Assembly: GCF_050624435.1 (NCBI RefSeq)
Contig: NC_134539.1
Coordinates: 146,602,025-146,666,024 of the forward strand
From: Tenrec ecaudatus
Taxonomy: Eukaryota > Chordata > Mammalia > Afrosoricida > Tenrecidae
Reading direction: 5' to 3'
Length of the DNA: 64,000 nt
A program made the translations under genes and the position numbers. Position 1 is the first letter of the stretch. Each line of letters begins with the position of its first letter. Shown piece by piece: positions 1 to 12,224 of the stretch. Under the pieces are notes generated by a model. The model searched no databases. It was given only the letters and a program-made list of their open reading frames with translations, and was not told the origin of the DNA.

Positions 1-539
1 TCCTGCTGTCCCAGCCCACTGAACTAACATCGTTGGGCCAATGCTGATCCTTTTGATCTGAAGTGGTTGGGTACTCTACCTCAGGAATGACTTCGGTCCC
101 AGACCCTAAGGGTGACAGAGGGCCGTACACCACGGGAGGCTCGCTGTCCCTTTCTGACCAGTAAGTCCAGTCTCTTTAATGATTTTTGAATTGTGGTTTC
201 CCCCCTTTCTTATCTAGGACTTTCTGATAGGATCCTTTTCCGAGCACTTGGGGGTGGGAGCCGGGCACCAGCTAGGTTCTTCTGGCCTCGGGACTGTGGA
301 GACTGATGTTTGTGTGACCCATTTGTCTCCTGGGCTGTTTCCTTGTGGCTTTAGAATCTCACCTCTCTTCTTTTCTCCAGATAGGAAGGGCTCATTGGTT
401 GCACCTTCTGTAGCTGCCTGCTCAGGCGCTTTAAGACCCCGCTTGCAACACGCTTACCTGCTTTGATTTCTCATGACATGTTTTCCTTCTTTAATCCCCC
501 TCCCCAACCCCACCCTACCCCCTCCTCCTGGAGAAAATA

Positions 540-675
540 CTCACTCACTGCCATCAACGCTGACTCATAGCACCCCCTGTGCATTTTCCGAGACTGTAAC
601 TGCATGGGAGTAGAAAGCCCAGGCTTTCTCCCAAAGAGCTGCTGCTAGTTTTGAACTGCTGACCAGGGCTTTCAT
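540..675 (-). mobile_element. AfroSINE, minus orientation, partial
   Basis: Reads as the complement of the afrotherian tRNA-derived SINE: ACTCACTGCCATCAA, then ACTCATAGC, then GGGAGTAGAAAGCC and the region before the tRNA-like head. The head itself is missing. Confidence 0.75.
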
Positions 676-1726
676 TTGTCTCATTTACTGCTGTGAGCCC
701 AGCGCCTAGGTTAGGGACCAACACTCAATGTGCTTTTGTCGACTGAGTGGCTGGCTGCAGGAATTCATTCCGCTATCATTTCAGACTGCACTGGGACAGC
801 TGGTGGCCAAGGCCCTGCTGGGCACAGGCACTGTGACATCGGCCCCTCCCCCCGCCCCCCAGTCAGCCCGTGGGCACATGCGCTCATTTGATGGGTAAAC
901 CAACGCGGCCCTCTGCACCCAGAGATCCCGCCCCCACCGCTTTGTCTCTTTTGGCCTCAGCTCATCCGAAGTCTCTGGAAAACCAACAAAGCCCTAGCCT
1001 TCTGCCAGGAAGGTCTGCGACCTCCTTGCTATTTCAGCTGTTTTCCAGGTTCCCTGGGTGGATGTTTGCCGCAGGGGCCCATGGGGAGCCAGGGTCAGGT
1101 GCTGGGGTGAGCTGAGCCACTCAGGAAGCCCAAGTCTTCTAGCTTGGGGCCGTTCTGAGGCTGCCCACCGAATCCTCAGGTGGTCTTGCCCCTTTCAGTC
1201 TCCGTCCTGGCCTGCAGCCTGCATGCTGGTCATTGCCCTTAGAAGTGACCCCAGAAATCGAAGGGAGGACAAAGCCCAGCATAACAGCAGCCCTGCCCTA
1301 CGCTGGGGTCATGGAGAAGGAGAGAGTGGGCAGTGAAGGCCCAGTGGCAGAATCCTCACCTTCTATTGGCAGGTGGGGGTGTGTGGGGGGACCCGTGGCC
1401 AGAGTCATACACAGCCTGTGTGTCAATAGAAGCACATGTTCCGCTCGCGTGCCCGACACTTTCAGCAGAGCCTTCAGATTAGGGAGAAAGGCCTGGTGCT
1501 CTAGCCCCCAAACCAACAACAACCCCATGGATCACAAGGTTCGATTTGCAGCCAGTCACAGAGGGGGGGGCACATTTTGTTCTGTTGTGCATGGGGTCAC
1601 CCGGGACCCCAGCGATCGGCAGAAAGGGATGCAAGCCCTCCATGAAGGGGATTGGCCACTGAAGTTCAGGCTGCCAAATTAGAGGAGCTAAACCAGTGTA
1701 TATAAAGGCATCCATGATGGGGCTTC

Positions 1727-1790
1727 AGGAAGTTTTTGGGAAAATTCCATTGTCTTTTATTTCCAATTTCCCATCGACTTATTGAAATCC
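1727..1790. mobile_element. Palindromic mini-mariner-like MITE, diverged copy
   Basis: About 64 bp whose two ends are imperfect inverted complements (CTTCAGGAAGTTTTTGGGAAAA at one end, a matching TTTCCCATCGACTTATTGAAAT end). It is related to the better copy at 43946-44013. Too short to code for anything. Confidence 0.5.
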
Positions 1791-1794
1791 TCTC

Positions 1795-2305
1795 ATGGTT
1801 GTGTGTGTGTGTTAACAGATTAATTTCTTGAAATTGACACACAAGTTCACCTCAAAGAAATCGCTCATGCAATTGAAGGGACTGGCAAATCTTAAATCCA
1901 GGGATCAGGCAATAGGCTGAAGACTGCCCATAATTCACATGACTACAGGGGGCCAACGAACTCCAAATCTTCAGGCCAGATGACAGGCTGCAGGCTCACG
2001 CGGTGGCAGGAGCTGGCAAATCCGGATTCTGTGCATCAGGGGCTAACCCAACGCTTCTCCAAGAACCAAAGGTCAGATCAAGAGATGAATGCGGGACAGA
2101 GCGAGAGACTTCCGCCAGAAGACCCAAATGGATGGGATTCCGGCCACATGCTGAAGGAAAGTCCTCATCCAATCCTGGCTGCTTACATCCGATCCCAGAA
2201 TGCGGGATGATGGGAAAACGGAGGGTGACTACTGCATGTCTGTCAAGCTGCTGAGAAACCCAGCCTAGCCAAGTTGACACTTCACACTAACCATCTCAGC
2301 ACCAG
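1795..2305 (-). repeat. LTR-like interspersed repeat, minus orientation
   Basis: Contains repeated phrases of the type ACTGGCAAATC...GGCTGCAGGCTC and ends with GCCAAGTTGACAC then CTAACCATC, a layout I recall from abundant afrotherian LTR-like repeats. The right end resembles the TG...CA termini of the copies at 24330, 35432 and 61440. Family name not recognised. Confidence 0.4.
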
Positions 2306-3907
2306 GGGGCTCAGCAAGCATCTACTAGTCCTTATGTCCTGATGAGACAGGTGGGATTTGCTGAGTGAGGTGGTCAAGCAAGGGGTGAATGCTTTCTTTC
2401 CCAGGTTTCCCTCAGTGTTCCTGAGTCTAGAAGAGTCTGCTTCACCCAGGCCTCCTCTTCTTTCTGAAAATCAGAGGGTGGTGCAAAGAGACATGGTTGA
2501 CCTTCCTCCTCAGCGAGAGTAGCACAGGAGGTCTCAAAAGCTTCTGAGTGGCCACCCAAGGTGCAAAGATGACCTCTACTCACCCGAGACAGCAGAGGAA
2601 GAAGGAACCCAGGAAATGGTGAAGGACACAGACTGCAGGTTTCACTGCCTTTTCTGCCAGGAGACCAGAAGAATGCTTTGATCAAGAAGAAGCACAATCC
2701 AGGAACAGAACTTCAACTTCATATGGAAACCAAATTTACTGCTTTCATCGAGACTGGGGGAACCCCTGAATTTATCGCTCAGAACCGATCCTTAACACAA
2801 ACTCACCAAAATCATCCCATGAAGCTATTGTTTAGCGAAATAACAGTTTAGCTTAATTAATAGAGTTTTTGATTTTTAAAAAAAGAAAGAGAAAGAAAAA
2901 ATACTGAAGTAAGAGCAGATGAGATCAGAGGGCAGAAACTGGGGTCAACTTCTCCAGGGCATTTGAGCTCACAATCTCAACTTGGACCTTAATCAAAATC
3001 CATAGCTTGGAGCCCATTCTTGGAATGCCTGGCTTGCATTTTTCCTTTAATTAATAGATACATAGAGGATTAGACGTCTCTGGAGATGTGAGCATGAAGA
3101 ATAATGCAATGGAACATTGGCTAAATTATTTCCATCCTATGAACATTCCAAATATGAATGATTCCCTTTGAAACATTCTCAAAGGCATGTTTTTATCACG
3201 GAACTCTACAGAAAGACCAAATCTGTTTGTTTATATTCCCACTTTAATTTCAGCTTCTTTCTTAAAGTGGACTTTTTTTTTACCTCAAGTCTTCTGCATT
3301 AGGTCATTCCAAAGTGGATTATTGACCAGGAATGAGGCTACTCCAGTGTTCCAAGCTAAGGTGCTTTACGAAGCAAAGCCTCCCGTGACTGCTGCTCGTG
3401 GTCCAAAGCCAAGAGAAGGAGGCTGGGAATCAACCAGCCAGTCAGCAAGTGTTGGTTAAGCACCTCTTTGTGCGTGGACTCTTCTAGAAGTCTTTGGGGC
3501 CTCAAGATCAACAAAGATCAGTTGATTCGAATTGAGTCTGAAAGAACAACTCCTTTGGGGAGAAGCAAGAATTTGCATTTGTGAACAATGGGTTCATTGG
3601 CCGCCAGGTCACCAGGACTGTTTGCTTGGACCTCCTGCCCATCCTTTGGAGCTGAGCCAGGTCTTCCAGAATTGACATACCTCCAGCCTGTCCCACCCAC
3701 TTGGGCTGACCATTGCTTGAGTGGCTGGCTTGGCCAGCTGGCCTGTCCTCCCTCCAGAGTTGGGCCCCAGAGCTGGGGTAGCGTGTGCTGGAAGCCCAGT
3801 CCTAGCAACATGCTTGTGTGTTGCTCATGGGTTCTCCTTTCATCTCCTCCATCGCTTGAATATTCAACTGAGGCTCGTACGTGGTCCAGAACACTCATTC
3901 CTGGGTC

Positions 3908-3965
3908 TCTTGGGTCAATTCCAACTCACTGAGACCTCATGCGATAGAGTAGAACAGACCCAGTG
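3908..3965 (-). mobile_element. AfroSINE 3' fragment, minus
   Basis: Short stretch reading TCAATTCCAACTCACTGAG then ATAGAGTAGAACAGACC, the complement of the SINE 3' half. It abuts a plus-strand copy. Confidence 0.5.
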
Positions 3966-3990
3966 AGTTTTCTTGACTGCAATCATTACG

Positions 3991-4112
3991 GTGTTCCGAT
4001 GGCTCAAAGGTTAAGTGCTTTGCTGTCAACCACAAGGTCAGTGGTTTGAATCCGCCAGCTGCTCCATGGGCGAAGGATGTGACCGCTTCCATAAAGATTA
4101 CAACCAAGACAC
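3991..4112 (+). mobile_element. AfroSINE, plus, 3' truncated
   Basis: tRNA-like head with GGTTAAGTGCTTTGCTGTCAA, then a B-box-like GGTTTGAATCCGCCAG and the GCTTCCATAAAGATTACAACC segment. It is then cut by the L1 ends that follow. Confidence 0.8.
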
Positions 4113-4126
4113 AGTGACAATAATCT

Positions 4127-4325
4127 TTTTTTTAAATTGTTTTATTAGGGGCTCATAAAACTCTTATAACAATTCATATATACATCAATTGTGTAAAGCA
4201 CCTTTGTACATTCATTGATCAACTTTTCTTTTTTTATTTTTTATTAGGGGCTCATAAAACTCTTATCACAATCCATACATATACATACATCAATTGTATA
4301 AAGCACATCCACACATTCCATAATC
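4127..4325 (-). mobile_element. Two tandem L1 3' ends, minus
   Basis: Two consecutive T-rich tracts (from 4127 and about 4225), each followed by TTTTATTAGGGGCTCATAA and the ATCAATTGT..AAAGCAC phrase. Read on the minus strand each ends with a poly(A) after an AATAAA-type signal. Both are severely 5' truncated (about 100 bp each). Confidence 0.8.
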
Positions 4326-5995
4326 TTTGTAGAAGAATATCACGGGTCTCTTTCTCCCACAGAGCAGCTGAGTAGGTTCAGACAACCAACCTTCCTGTTC
4401 GCCAGCAAGAGCACTCTCTCTCTCTTTCTCTCTCTCTTTACGTGAAGGAGGAGTAATAGGGTTTTAGCTTCTGCTTCATTTGCAACCTTTAATTCCTGTC
4501 TTTCAAAGCAATCTGAACAGAAACAACCCAAAACAAAGACCTTAATTTGATTCGTTGCTGCTGGGCTTGTCCACGAAGAAGCGAAGTCAGGCTCATGCAG
4601 GCCAAGCAGTTTCTCTGTTCTTCTAAGACCAGACTCAGGATGGTTTTGTTTTCTCGCCTTTTGTTACTCAAGGCTGGTCCAAGGGCTATCAGTGTAGACT
4701 CACCCAGGAGTTTCAGTCCCAGCCCCCGGCATTCCTACTGCAGATGCGTGTGGATCCACTCCCCAGCTGATTCCTACGTACATTCCAGTGTGGGAAGCAC
4801 GGGTCTCGGGTGGCCCTAGCTTTTCTTATTAAAGGCGACACTATCAGGATCTAAAGAGTGTCCTTTTCTTATATATATACTGCCAACCTACAGCAAAATT
4901 AAAATGGTGCAGTAAAGACCCACATAGCGCCATTTGCTTTTAAAGATTTTTTTTTTTCTAAAATTAATTCTATCAAGGCTCTCCTATGGCGATATCGTTC
5001 ACGGCTTGCCTGCTACCAAGTCTCCACTCTTGGTGATAGATAGGGCCTCATTGTTTCCCCTGGAATTTCCAATGGGTTTGATAAGGCCATGGCTAGCTTG
5101 GGAATATCCTTTGTGAATCAGGGAGGGGTGGTGATGGGGCTGAGGGTGGGGGGAGGGAGCGGAGCTGGGGTGCTGGCAGGCTTTCTTTCTGGGCAGTGAG
5201 TGGGTGGAGAGAGACGGTCGCTGGTGCTGTGTGCAGTCCTGTGACTTCGTGCCCCTGGCAGATAGGATCATTGCTGTTTCTCAGGTGGGGAAATGATGAG
5301 CCGCTTACTTTGCTGAGTGAGCAGGAAACCATCTGTTGGCATGGAAAAGTGATTATTTCCTAAGCTACCGACTACAACACAGCTGCCCTGGCCGCCCTGA
5401 CGCTGTTTTCTTGTCCAATTTTGCTCCTTCAGGAAACCTGAAGCCCTGGGCCGGCTGGAACGGGGACGCGCATCGGGGCCAGCAGCGGCTTCTAGAACAT
5501 GCAGGTGTTTGGCAGATGTGAGCCAGTGTGCGCCAGCTGGGATCCCAGGCAGATGCAGGGCCTAAGCTACGTCTCCAGCCTCCCTCTCAACACAGAAGGT
5601 CACTTTCTGAGTGGCCGTGCCACATGAACTGGGCCATCAAACCCAAGTGAAGGAGAGCTGTTGGCACCGAGCCCTGCTGCGTGGACATCACTGGTCATTT
5701 TACTCTGCCCTTGGTAGAATTATACTGGTGGCACAGGGGGAAACCAGTGTTGGGGAGTGCAAGGATCCCGGCCACCCCAAAGGAGGATTTCCAATGGGAT
5801 GTCATTTCAGTAGCCCCTGGCCTCCCTAACCCTTCACTGTCAGTATCCCTGCTGCCCCCACCCACCCCCTCTCTTCTCACAAACCCTATTCCTGCTCTTG
5901 GAAAGCATCCAACATCAAAAGTGACCCAAAAGGAACTCTTGGAATCACCTCTAGGGGTGCCCTACATCACCCCCAGAGAACGGGGTCCTCTCCGT

Positions 5996-6005
5996 ACCAC
6001 CATGG
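5996..6005 (+). promoter_or_regulatory. ARSG: Kozak translation-start context of ARSG
   Basis: The bases around the ATG at 6002 read CCACC ATG G, with purine at -3 and G at +4, the strong vertebrate initiation context. This decides the start against the in-frame upstream ATG at 5681, whose following sequence is proline-rich and unlike any sulfatase. Confidence 0.75.
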
Positions 6006-6219
6006 CCTGGCTTTTTCTAAAGGTTTTGATGGTGGGGTTGAGTTTCTTGGGATTTTTTTACTCCCTTGTGGATTTCCACATCGATAGGACACCTGGGAGC
6101 CAGAGACCCAACTTTGTCATCATCCTGGCCGATGACATGGGGTGGGGTGATCTGAGCACCAACTGGGCTGAAGCGAAGGCCATGACCAACCTTGATAAGA
6201 TGGCTTCCGAAGGAATGAG
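6002..6219 (+). CDS. ARSG: ARSG coding exon 1 (start codon, signal peptide, first metal-site aspartates)
   Basis: Encodes residues 1-72 plus two bases of codon 73 of arylsulfatase G, a lysosomal sulfatase that removes the 3-O-sulfate from N-sulfoglucosamine of heparan sulfate. The start at 6002 sits in a strong Kozak context (CCACC before ATGG). Upstream in-frame sequence is open but has no ARSG-like content. A hydrophobic run at residues 3-20 fits a signal peptide. The sulfatase N-terminal motif [14 protein letters not shown] covers residues 37-50 and supplies D44 and D45, which bind calcium in the family. The exon ends in ATGAG at a GTGAGT donor, phase 2, and the Arg73 codon is completed by the next exon. 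Assignment to ARSG rather than other arylsulfatases rests on close match through [20 protein letters not shown]. The 5' edge of the exon (UTR and acceptor) was not resolved. Confidence 0.95.
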
Positions 6220-6642
6220 GTGAGTCTTGCAGACTCTGGAGTTTGACCCTGGGAACCCCTGAGAGGTGTTGATTAGATTGACTTATGTCTTTATTTGGTT
6301 GGACACCCAGCCAGGCATAACCTTAGAGCTATTTCCTGGGGGGGGCCGTTCCAGACCGTGGCAGTAAAGCACACCACATCGATTTCTCGGTTTCCCCGCA
6401 CGCAGGAAAGCTGTGCTTACGCCAGAATGTGCTCTGCCGGGGGTGCAAGCGCATTATGAACGTGCTTGAAATGTCGCGAGGCTGCCCAAAGTGGGACACA
6501 CAGACACAAAGTGAGGACATGCTGTCGGGACAGTGGCGCCGAGAGACTTGCTCGCGGTCGCCACAAACCTTCAATTTGCAAAAAGCACAGTTTGCAAAGG
6601 GCAAAAAAATGAGTATTGCCTATATAGCATAGGAAGAAACCC

Positions 6643-6798
6643 ATCCTTCTATCTCTCCATCCCTTCCTCCATCCATCCACCCATCCACCCACCAACCCAT
6701 CTATCCATCTCGCCACCTGTCCACATATCCACATATCCACCCACCTACCCATCCATCCATCCATCCACCCACCTATCCACATATCCATCCATCCATTC
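6643..6798. repeat. ATCC/CCAC tetranucleotide microsatellite
   Basis: About 155 bp of imperfect CCAT/CCAC/ATAT repeats just inside the first coding intron. Confidence 0.9.
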
Positions 6799-7624
6799 AA
6801 TCAGATACCGTTCATTGTGTATGTTAGGAACTGGGCATGCAGAGTTGAGCATCCTTGACCTTGAGGAATGCACTGTGTGGCTGAGGAAAAAGGTCTAAAG
6901 GAATGTTCAGATGGTCCTTTAATGTCTCAGCCAGTTTGGAGCCCGGGACTTCAAGGCTGAAGGTGACCTTTGAAGAGCAGCTCATGGTCAGCTGGACAGT
7001 GGACACACACAGACTGTCTTCACACAATAGCTAGATAGCACCACACCTAGAGGCAGATGCTCACATTGATAAGCAGGTGTGACGCACTGGGCCTTTGAAG
7101 GGACCACAGAAGGGAAGGGATGTGTGTCCGGACAGGCCAACTTGCTTACAGAAGATCAAGAGTCCGAGCCCTTGGCTTGTGGGTTTTCTTCCCGGGCTAG
7201 TGTTGTTGGACGGACCCTCTTGGGTCCTGGCAACTTGGGCTCAAGTCTCCAGTCGGCTCAGTGGAAATGGTTTCATCTGGCTCGTTTGGGCATTGCGTGG
7301 GGCATCTCCAGAGTCATTCTTGAGTCTCAGCTTTTCCTCTGGGATACGGGCCGCCTGGTGTTCCTGCTACTGGTCTCACTCCACTCTCATCTGCTCTCCT
7401 CAGCCATGGAGAACTTTCCAGAAATTCACTCCTCGGCTCCCGACCTTTCAAAGACATTCTGTGGCAACTAACAAGACTGGCCATTCTCCAAACAAGGTCT
7501 CTTCGCCACCCATCTTCCTGCTGTGCTCACTGCTACCCCTCCTCCCCCCGGTGTCTCTCAGATGATTCCTCCATCCTGCCGCACAATCCTCCCCTCTTTT
7601 CTTCCCTCACAGCAGCTCTGGTGT

Positions 7625-7803
7625 CAGAGTTAGCACCAAGGGCTGCTAACTGCAAGGTCAGTGGTTCAAACCCACCAGCCGCTCTGCAGTCCAAAGATGA
7701 GGCTGTCTGAGAATTAAACAGTCTCAGACATTCTTAGAAGCATTTCTGCTCGACTCAGCAGGGTTTCCGTGACTCTGAAGGGACTCGATGACAGTGAGCG
7801 TTG
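7625..7803 (+). mobile_element. AfroSINE, plus
   Basis: Head GGGCTGCTAACTGCAAGGTC, B-box GGTTCAAACCCACC, then GATGAGGCTGTCTGAG and the 3' GGACTCGATGACAGTGAG. Diverged in the middle. Confidence 0.8.
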
Positions 7804-8517
7804 GGCTGTTCTCTGGCTAATGACGCTCCTCGCCTTCAGCTCTGAGCTCCATATCACGAAGCAGGAACCGTCAGCTGTTGCTGAGTCAGTGCCCCCCACT
7901 CCCCACCCCCATCCCTACTAATCATGGCAATCCCATGCACAGTGAAAGGAAGTACTGCCCACCCATCCCCAGATCAGACCTTTGAGATCCATAAGGAGGT
8001 TCTTGGCTGCTTTATGGAAATAGATTGCCAGGCCTTCCTTCCTAGTCTCTCTGAGTCTGGCAGCTCTGCTTTGAACCAGGTTGGCACCATAGCAACACGA
8101 GAACCTTCACTGATGACTGCTGGGTTTTCCCAGGAGGCACTTTGGCTAAAAATAGAATCCAGGGCACACCTAGATGGAGGACTGGAATTCTCTGCCGCTA
8201 AGGCCGCCAGTGCTCCCTGGCACAGAGCTGGCAATTCACCAATATTTGTTAGGAGTCTAAGAGGTGCTGAAATGCCTGCCTACATTCCGTATGCTGGAAT
8301 CCCCTCCCCCCAGCCCCCGGGGAGAGAGTGAGTCTATAGCATTTCCCAGATCCGTAGGGCCCCAGGTTGCCAAATGGTTCCCCAAACCCTCCTACTTTGG
8401 TTGTCAGCGGGTTGATGGGGAAATACCGGGCCCGTTACTTAAACAGAAGGAAAGTAGCACTTAACCCACCGCACCACTGGCTGCCTGCAGGGGCCCGAGG
8501 CAGGCCCTGTCTGGGGT

Positions 8518-8690
8518 GGTACTTAAGAGGGTGGACTCGAGCCTAGACTGCTTGGGGTGGAATCTGATCTCTTCTGCTGTCTCCCTGCGAGACCATGGGC
8601 AGGCTGCTTCATCTCTGAGCCTCACCTCCCTCCTCCTTTCTTGGGGACAACATCACTGAGTTTGTAGGATGCTGGAAAGTCCGTTCAGGG
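8518..8690 (+). mobile_element. MIR SINE, plus, diverged
   Basis: Shows the MIR layout: GTGGACTCGAGCCTAGACTG, then GCAGGCTGCTTCATCTCTGAGCCTC, then a TTGGGGACAACATC tail. An ancient tRNA-derived SINE shared by all mammals. Confidence 0.5.
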
Positions 8691-8929
8691 CCTATGTGAG
8701 CCAGTTCGACCCTCTGGGAGGAGTAGAACTGCTCTGTGGGTTTCAGAGATTCTAAGTCCTTAACGGAAGGACTTGATTTTCTCCAGTTCATACTCTTGGG
8801 TCAGGCACACCTTAGCCCTCAAAGTAACAGCCATGCTTATCAGTGCCTTCCGGAGGTGGTGTGCAGCAGATGTACCCAAGGCAATGACGGATACAGGCTA
8901 GCTTTTGTTATGTTTGTGGTTGTGACTCT

Positions 8930-9115
8930 GTTGCGAGGTTGCTGAGTGGATTGTGACTCACGGCTGCTCCAGGTATTAAGGGTTAGAACTGTCCCATAGG
9001 GTTTGCCCGGCCGTTGTTTGTGGAGGCAGTTTGCCAGGTCTCTCTCCCGCACAGCCGCTACGTGGGCTTAAGCCATCAGCTTTTGGGTTAGTTCATGCTG
9101 AGGCCCCCGGGCACC
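8930..9115 (-). mobile_element. AfroSINE2-like SINE, minus
   Basis: Complement of the second afrotherian SINE form: GATTGTGACTCACGG, GAACTGTCCCATAGGGTTT, GGCAGTTTGCCAGGTCTCTC, then a TTTTGGGTTAG head region. Confidence 0.6.
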
Positions 9116-9337
9116 TTACTTTCGTCATACACAATGACTGTCCATTGGATGGCCAGCATGGAGCCACAACTTCGCAAGATGAGGGTTCACATGATTCATC
9201 CAGCAAGGAGGAGCTGGGTTCCCAGGGAGCAGTGGCCCTGCGTGGGTGGTCTGCAAGGGACTCCTGGGGCTGCTGGCCCACTGGGCCACCCTCCGGGTCT
9301 GAATCAACACACCAGTTGCAACAGGAGCTAACTGCGG

Positions 9338-9455
9338 CTGAGGGCTTGCACGGTGCCACGCACTGGAAAGATCAGCTGTTCAAACCCACCAGCCAGCCCG
9401 CGGGAGAAAGAGGAGTCTGCCTGCTCCCGGTAAGATGTACGGCTTTGGAAATGCC
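9338..9455 (+). mobile_element. AfroSINE, plus, partial
   Basis: B-box-like GTTCAAACCCACCAGCC followed by GCGGGAGAAAGAGGAGTCTGC. The 3' half is missing. Confidence 0.65.
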
Positions 9456-11439
9456 AGCGGAGGTTGCGATTGGGTTTGGCTTGGGGTACCACCTTACTCC
9501 GGGCCTTCCCCACCCCCATGGGCCTCTTGGAGGAGGCAAACAGCCAGACTTCTGGTGAGCCCAGGTGGTTGACCAGTTGTGCCCACCAGGGACTCCCAGG
9601 TGCACCAAGGCCCCGGCAACAGACTTTCAAAAGCGCCATCCACTCCCCAGCCTTGAAATGAAGCACGGGGCAAAGACGGTTTCATTCCACATGGCGGGTT
9701 AGGGTGCGGCCACAGAAAGTCTCCTCGTCGGTCTTAAGTCCCTTGTAGATGGATGCGGCCACACTTCACTCTGCGGCATTTCGTGTCTCCGGGGCTCTGG
9801 TGGCCGCCTTCCCAGCGCCAGCAGCCTGGGTTCTGATCGGAGTAATTTATGCCATGGCAGGTCGCTCTGTCTGACCGGGCCTTCATCAGCCTGCCCTCAG
9901 GGCTGCTGTGACGTCTGGCGCTGCCTCTCCAGCTTTGCCTCACCATTTATTTTCAGCCTTTAATTAGGACCCCTGCGGATGAACCAGCCTGAGCCTGCCC
10001 AGATAGATCGGGGCTCAAACAAAGCAGCTTTCCAAAGTGCAAGGCCGTTTTATTGCTTATTAATTAGCCCCCACCAAGTGCAGCCTGGAGGAGGTGGGGT
10101 TAGGGTGACCTGCCAGCAGGGTCTTCAGACCGAATGGAGTGTTGTTAATTGTTTTTGGGTTTTTTGGGGGGGTGGAGGGAACAGGAAGGAGAGGTGGGTT
10201 ATGATCAGTTTATTCCAAAGACTTGCCAAACTGGGCGTTTAAACAGAGTGGATCATGACCATAGCTGACCTCCCCTGGCTTCCCCACAGCCAAGAGGCAG
10301 GGGTCAGGCATGCGTCCACCCTCCATCCTTCTCCGCCTAGTCTGACACCCACCACTCCTCCCCACAACACTCTACTTCTGTGCTGGGTTCAACACTTCCC
10401 TTGCAGTGGTCACACAGAAGTCACCGACAATACTCACAATGAAAGGTGGGGGGCGGTGTTTAGAGACGGGAGCAGGTTACTGAAAAGCAGGAGCAGTAAA
10501 TGGTCGGGGGGCCATCATGGGGCCCCAGCGACACCTTGCCTCAGCCAGCAGCCACGTCTCCCTCCAGGCCTCAGCCTGTCAGCCACGGGGACACGTGGCT
10601 TCTGCCTCCGTGGACCAGGAAGCCAGCCCGGTGCTAGGCCTCACAGCCTCCTAGTCTCAGCGCTGCTCCTCTGTTCCGGTTCACGGTCTCCTTGCTGCAG
10701 CCTCCGGTGCCTCTGGTCTCGGCCGCAGCCACTTCAGCGAGATCTCAAACGTGCTGCTCAGGCATCTCTTCTTCCAGTGCGTCTGGGATGTGTCTCTTCC
10801 TGCCTCAAAGTTGGTTCCGCCTTCTGGTAATCCAAACGGACTCTCTGTGACTGTCACACGCGCGCCCTATTTGCGTAGTCCCACCCAGTCACTTGGTGGC
10901 CTTACGGAGGCCTGGGGAGAAGAGCCACGTGAAGACATCTTACTCCACCACACAAGTAAACAAGATGGTCTCCGAGTTTGATTTCGCAGCGTAGCGTGCT
11001 TTGGCATGGGGACTGAGTGTGAAGCAAGCTTTGGCTTCCGTGAGTAGGGGCAACCAGGCGAATCTTGTTATTTCTCCAATCGGCCCACCTGGCCTTTCTC
11101 ATCGAGTTTTGCTTGCTCGTTCCCGGGGGTTGGTGGAGTCGCAGCCCTAAGCCTCACCGCCGGAGAGCTCACCGCTGTGAAGGAGCGCCGAGCTACATCA
11201 TGCTGCAAAAAACATTCTCTGGCTGTTCCCGGTGCTCACCTGTCGGCCGAGAGACAGCCACGGAGCAGCCTGTGAGAAGGGGCGAGTCATACCTTCAGGC
11301 GACTGCTGCATCCCTGACACTGCCGGGGCCAGAGGGACGTGGTCAGCATCTTTGGATCAGCACAGCCCTGCTGCTAAGGTTCAGTCCACCGGCTCAGCAA
11401 ATGGACGGAATTGTTCCACGATCAGTTGAATCCCCGCAA

Positions 11440-11630
11440 AGGAGTCCTGGCGGCATGGTGGGCTACGGGCCATGCTGCACACCTCAAGGCCAGCGGTTCG
11501 AAATCACTAGATGCTCCACAGAAGAAAGACGAGGCTTGGCAGTCTCTGAAACCCACAGGGCAGGTCTACTCTGTCCCCGTAGGGAGGCTATGAGTCAAAA
11601 TCGACTCAGTGACAGTGTGTTGTGGCATGG
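11440..11630 (+). mobile_element. AfroSINE, plus, near full length
   Basis: Runs from GGCGGCATGGTGGGCTACG through GGTTCGAAATCACTAGATG, GAAAGACGAGGCTTGGCAG and CTATGAGTCAAAATCGACTC. Good internal order of head, body and tail. Confidence 0.85.
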
Positions 11631-12224
11631 ACCTCCAGGGGTAGAACTCAGGCCTTCTGAAATGTGAGACCCAGGCCTGATTCCTGCTTCTGGGGCACCA
11701 CATAGGTAGCCCTGACCCGTCTGTCAACTGCACGGGAAGCCCAGATGTTGCCAGGATGCTGAGCAAGTTTCAAAGCAGCGTCCAGACTGAGAAGGTCTAA
11801 GAAGAATTGCCTGCCATCTCCTGAAAATCAGTCCGTCAGAACCAAACAGCCTGATCCACGATCAATCGTGGCATGGGGAGGGCCGGGCCTCACTTTGCTT
11901 GATGCGCACTGTGGGTCACTGTGAGTTGCCGTGGGATTGACCCCGCGCCCGTCAGGCCACACTTTGGGTTCCGATTTCCCATGTAAAGTGCAAACAGGCT
12001 GATGGAGCTGACGCGCTGGCTTCCTGGGCCCGCTCTTGGAAGTTAGCTGGGACACGGGTACGCCACGTCTCTTCCAGACTCACGTGGTTCACGTGGCTAT
12101 GAGTCACGCCCTCGGGGCTGGCACCATCACAAGTGTCTCGGGGCCTGCCCAGTGGAAGACCACTTCCCGTAACACAGGGCTGCAGCCAGCTTCCCTCATG
12201 TGACTCAAGGCTGGAAAGAAGATC

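Larger units (their letters stand above)
1..6001. other. Sequence 5' of the first ARSG coding exon
   Basis: Probably the end of a 5' UTR intron plus the untranslated start of the first coding exon. No coding segment, CpG island or clear promoter was recognised. It holds SINE fragments, a palindromic MITE, an LTR-like repeat and twin L1 3' ends, listed separately. About 2310-3900 and 4330-5990 show nothing I can name. Candidate acceptors near 5870-5905 follow a pyrimidine-rich tract but I could not choose one. Confidence 0.5.

Noticed and set aside
1575..1625. RTE 3' end (TTCTGTTGTGCATGGGGTCA)
   Set aside because: Only about 20 bases match the RTE/SINE tail, and the neighbouring sequence does not extend it. 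Too short to list.
1..6001. SLC16A6 exons, which I recall lying antisense near the 5' end of ARSG in human
   Set aside because: No transporter-like coding segment was found on the minus strand in this interval.
5681..6001. Longer ARSG N-terminus from the upstream in-frame ATG at 5681
   Set aside because: The extra residues are low-complexity and would bury the signal peptide; the ATG at 6002 has a strong Kozak context and matches the family start.
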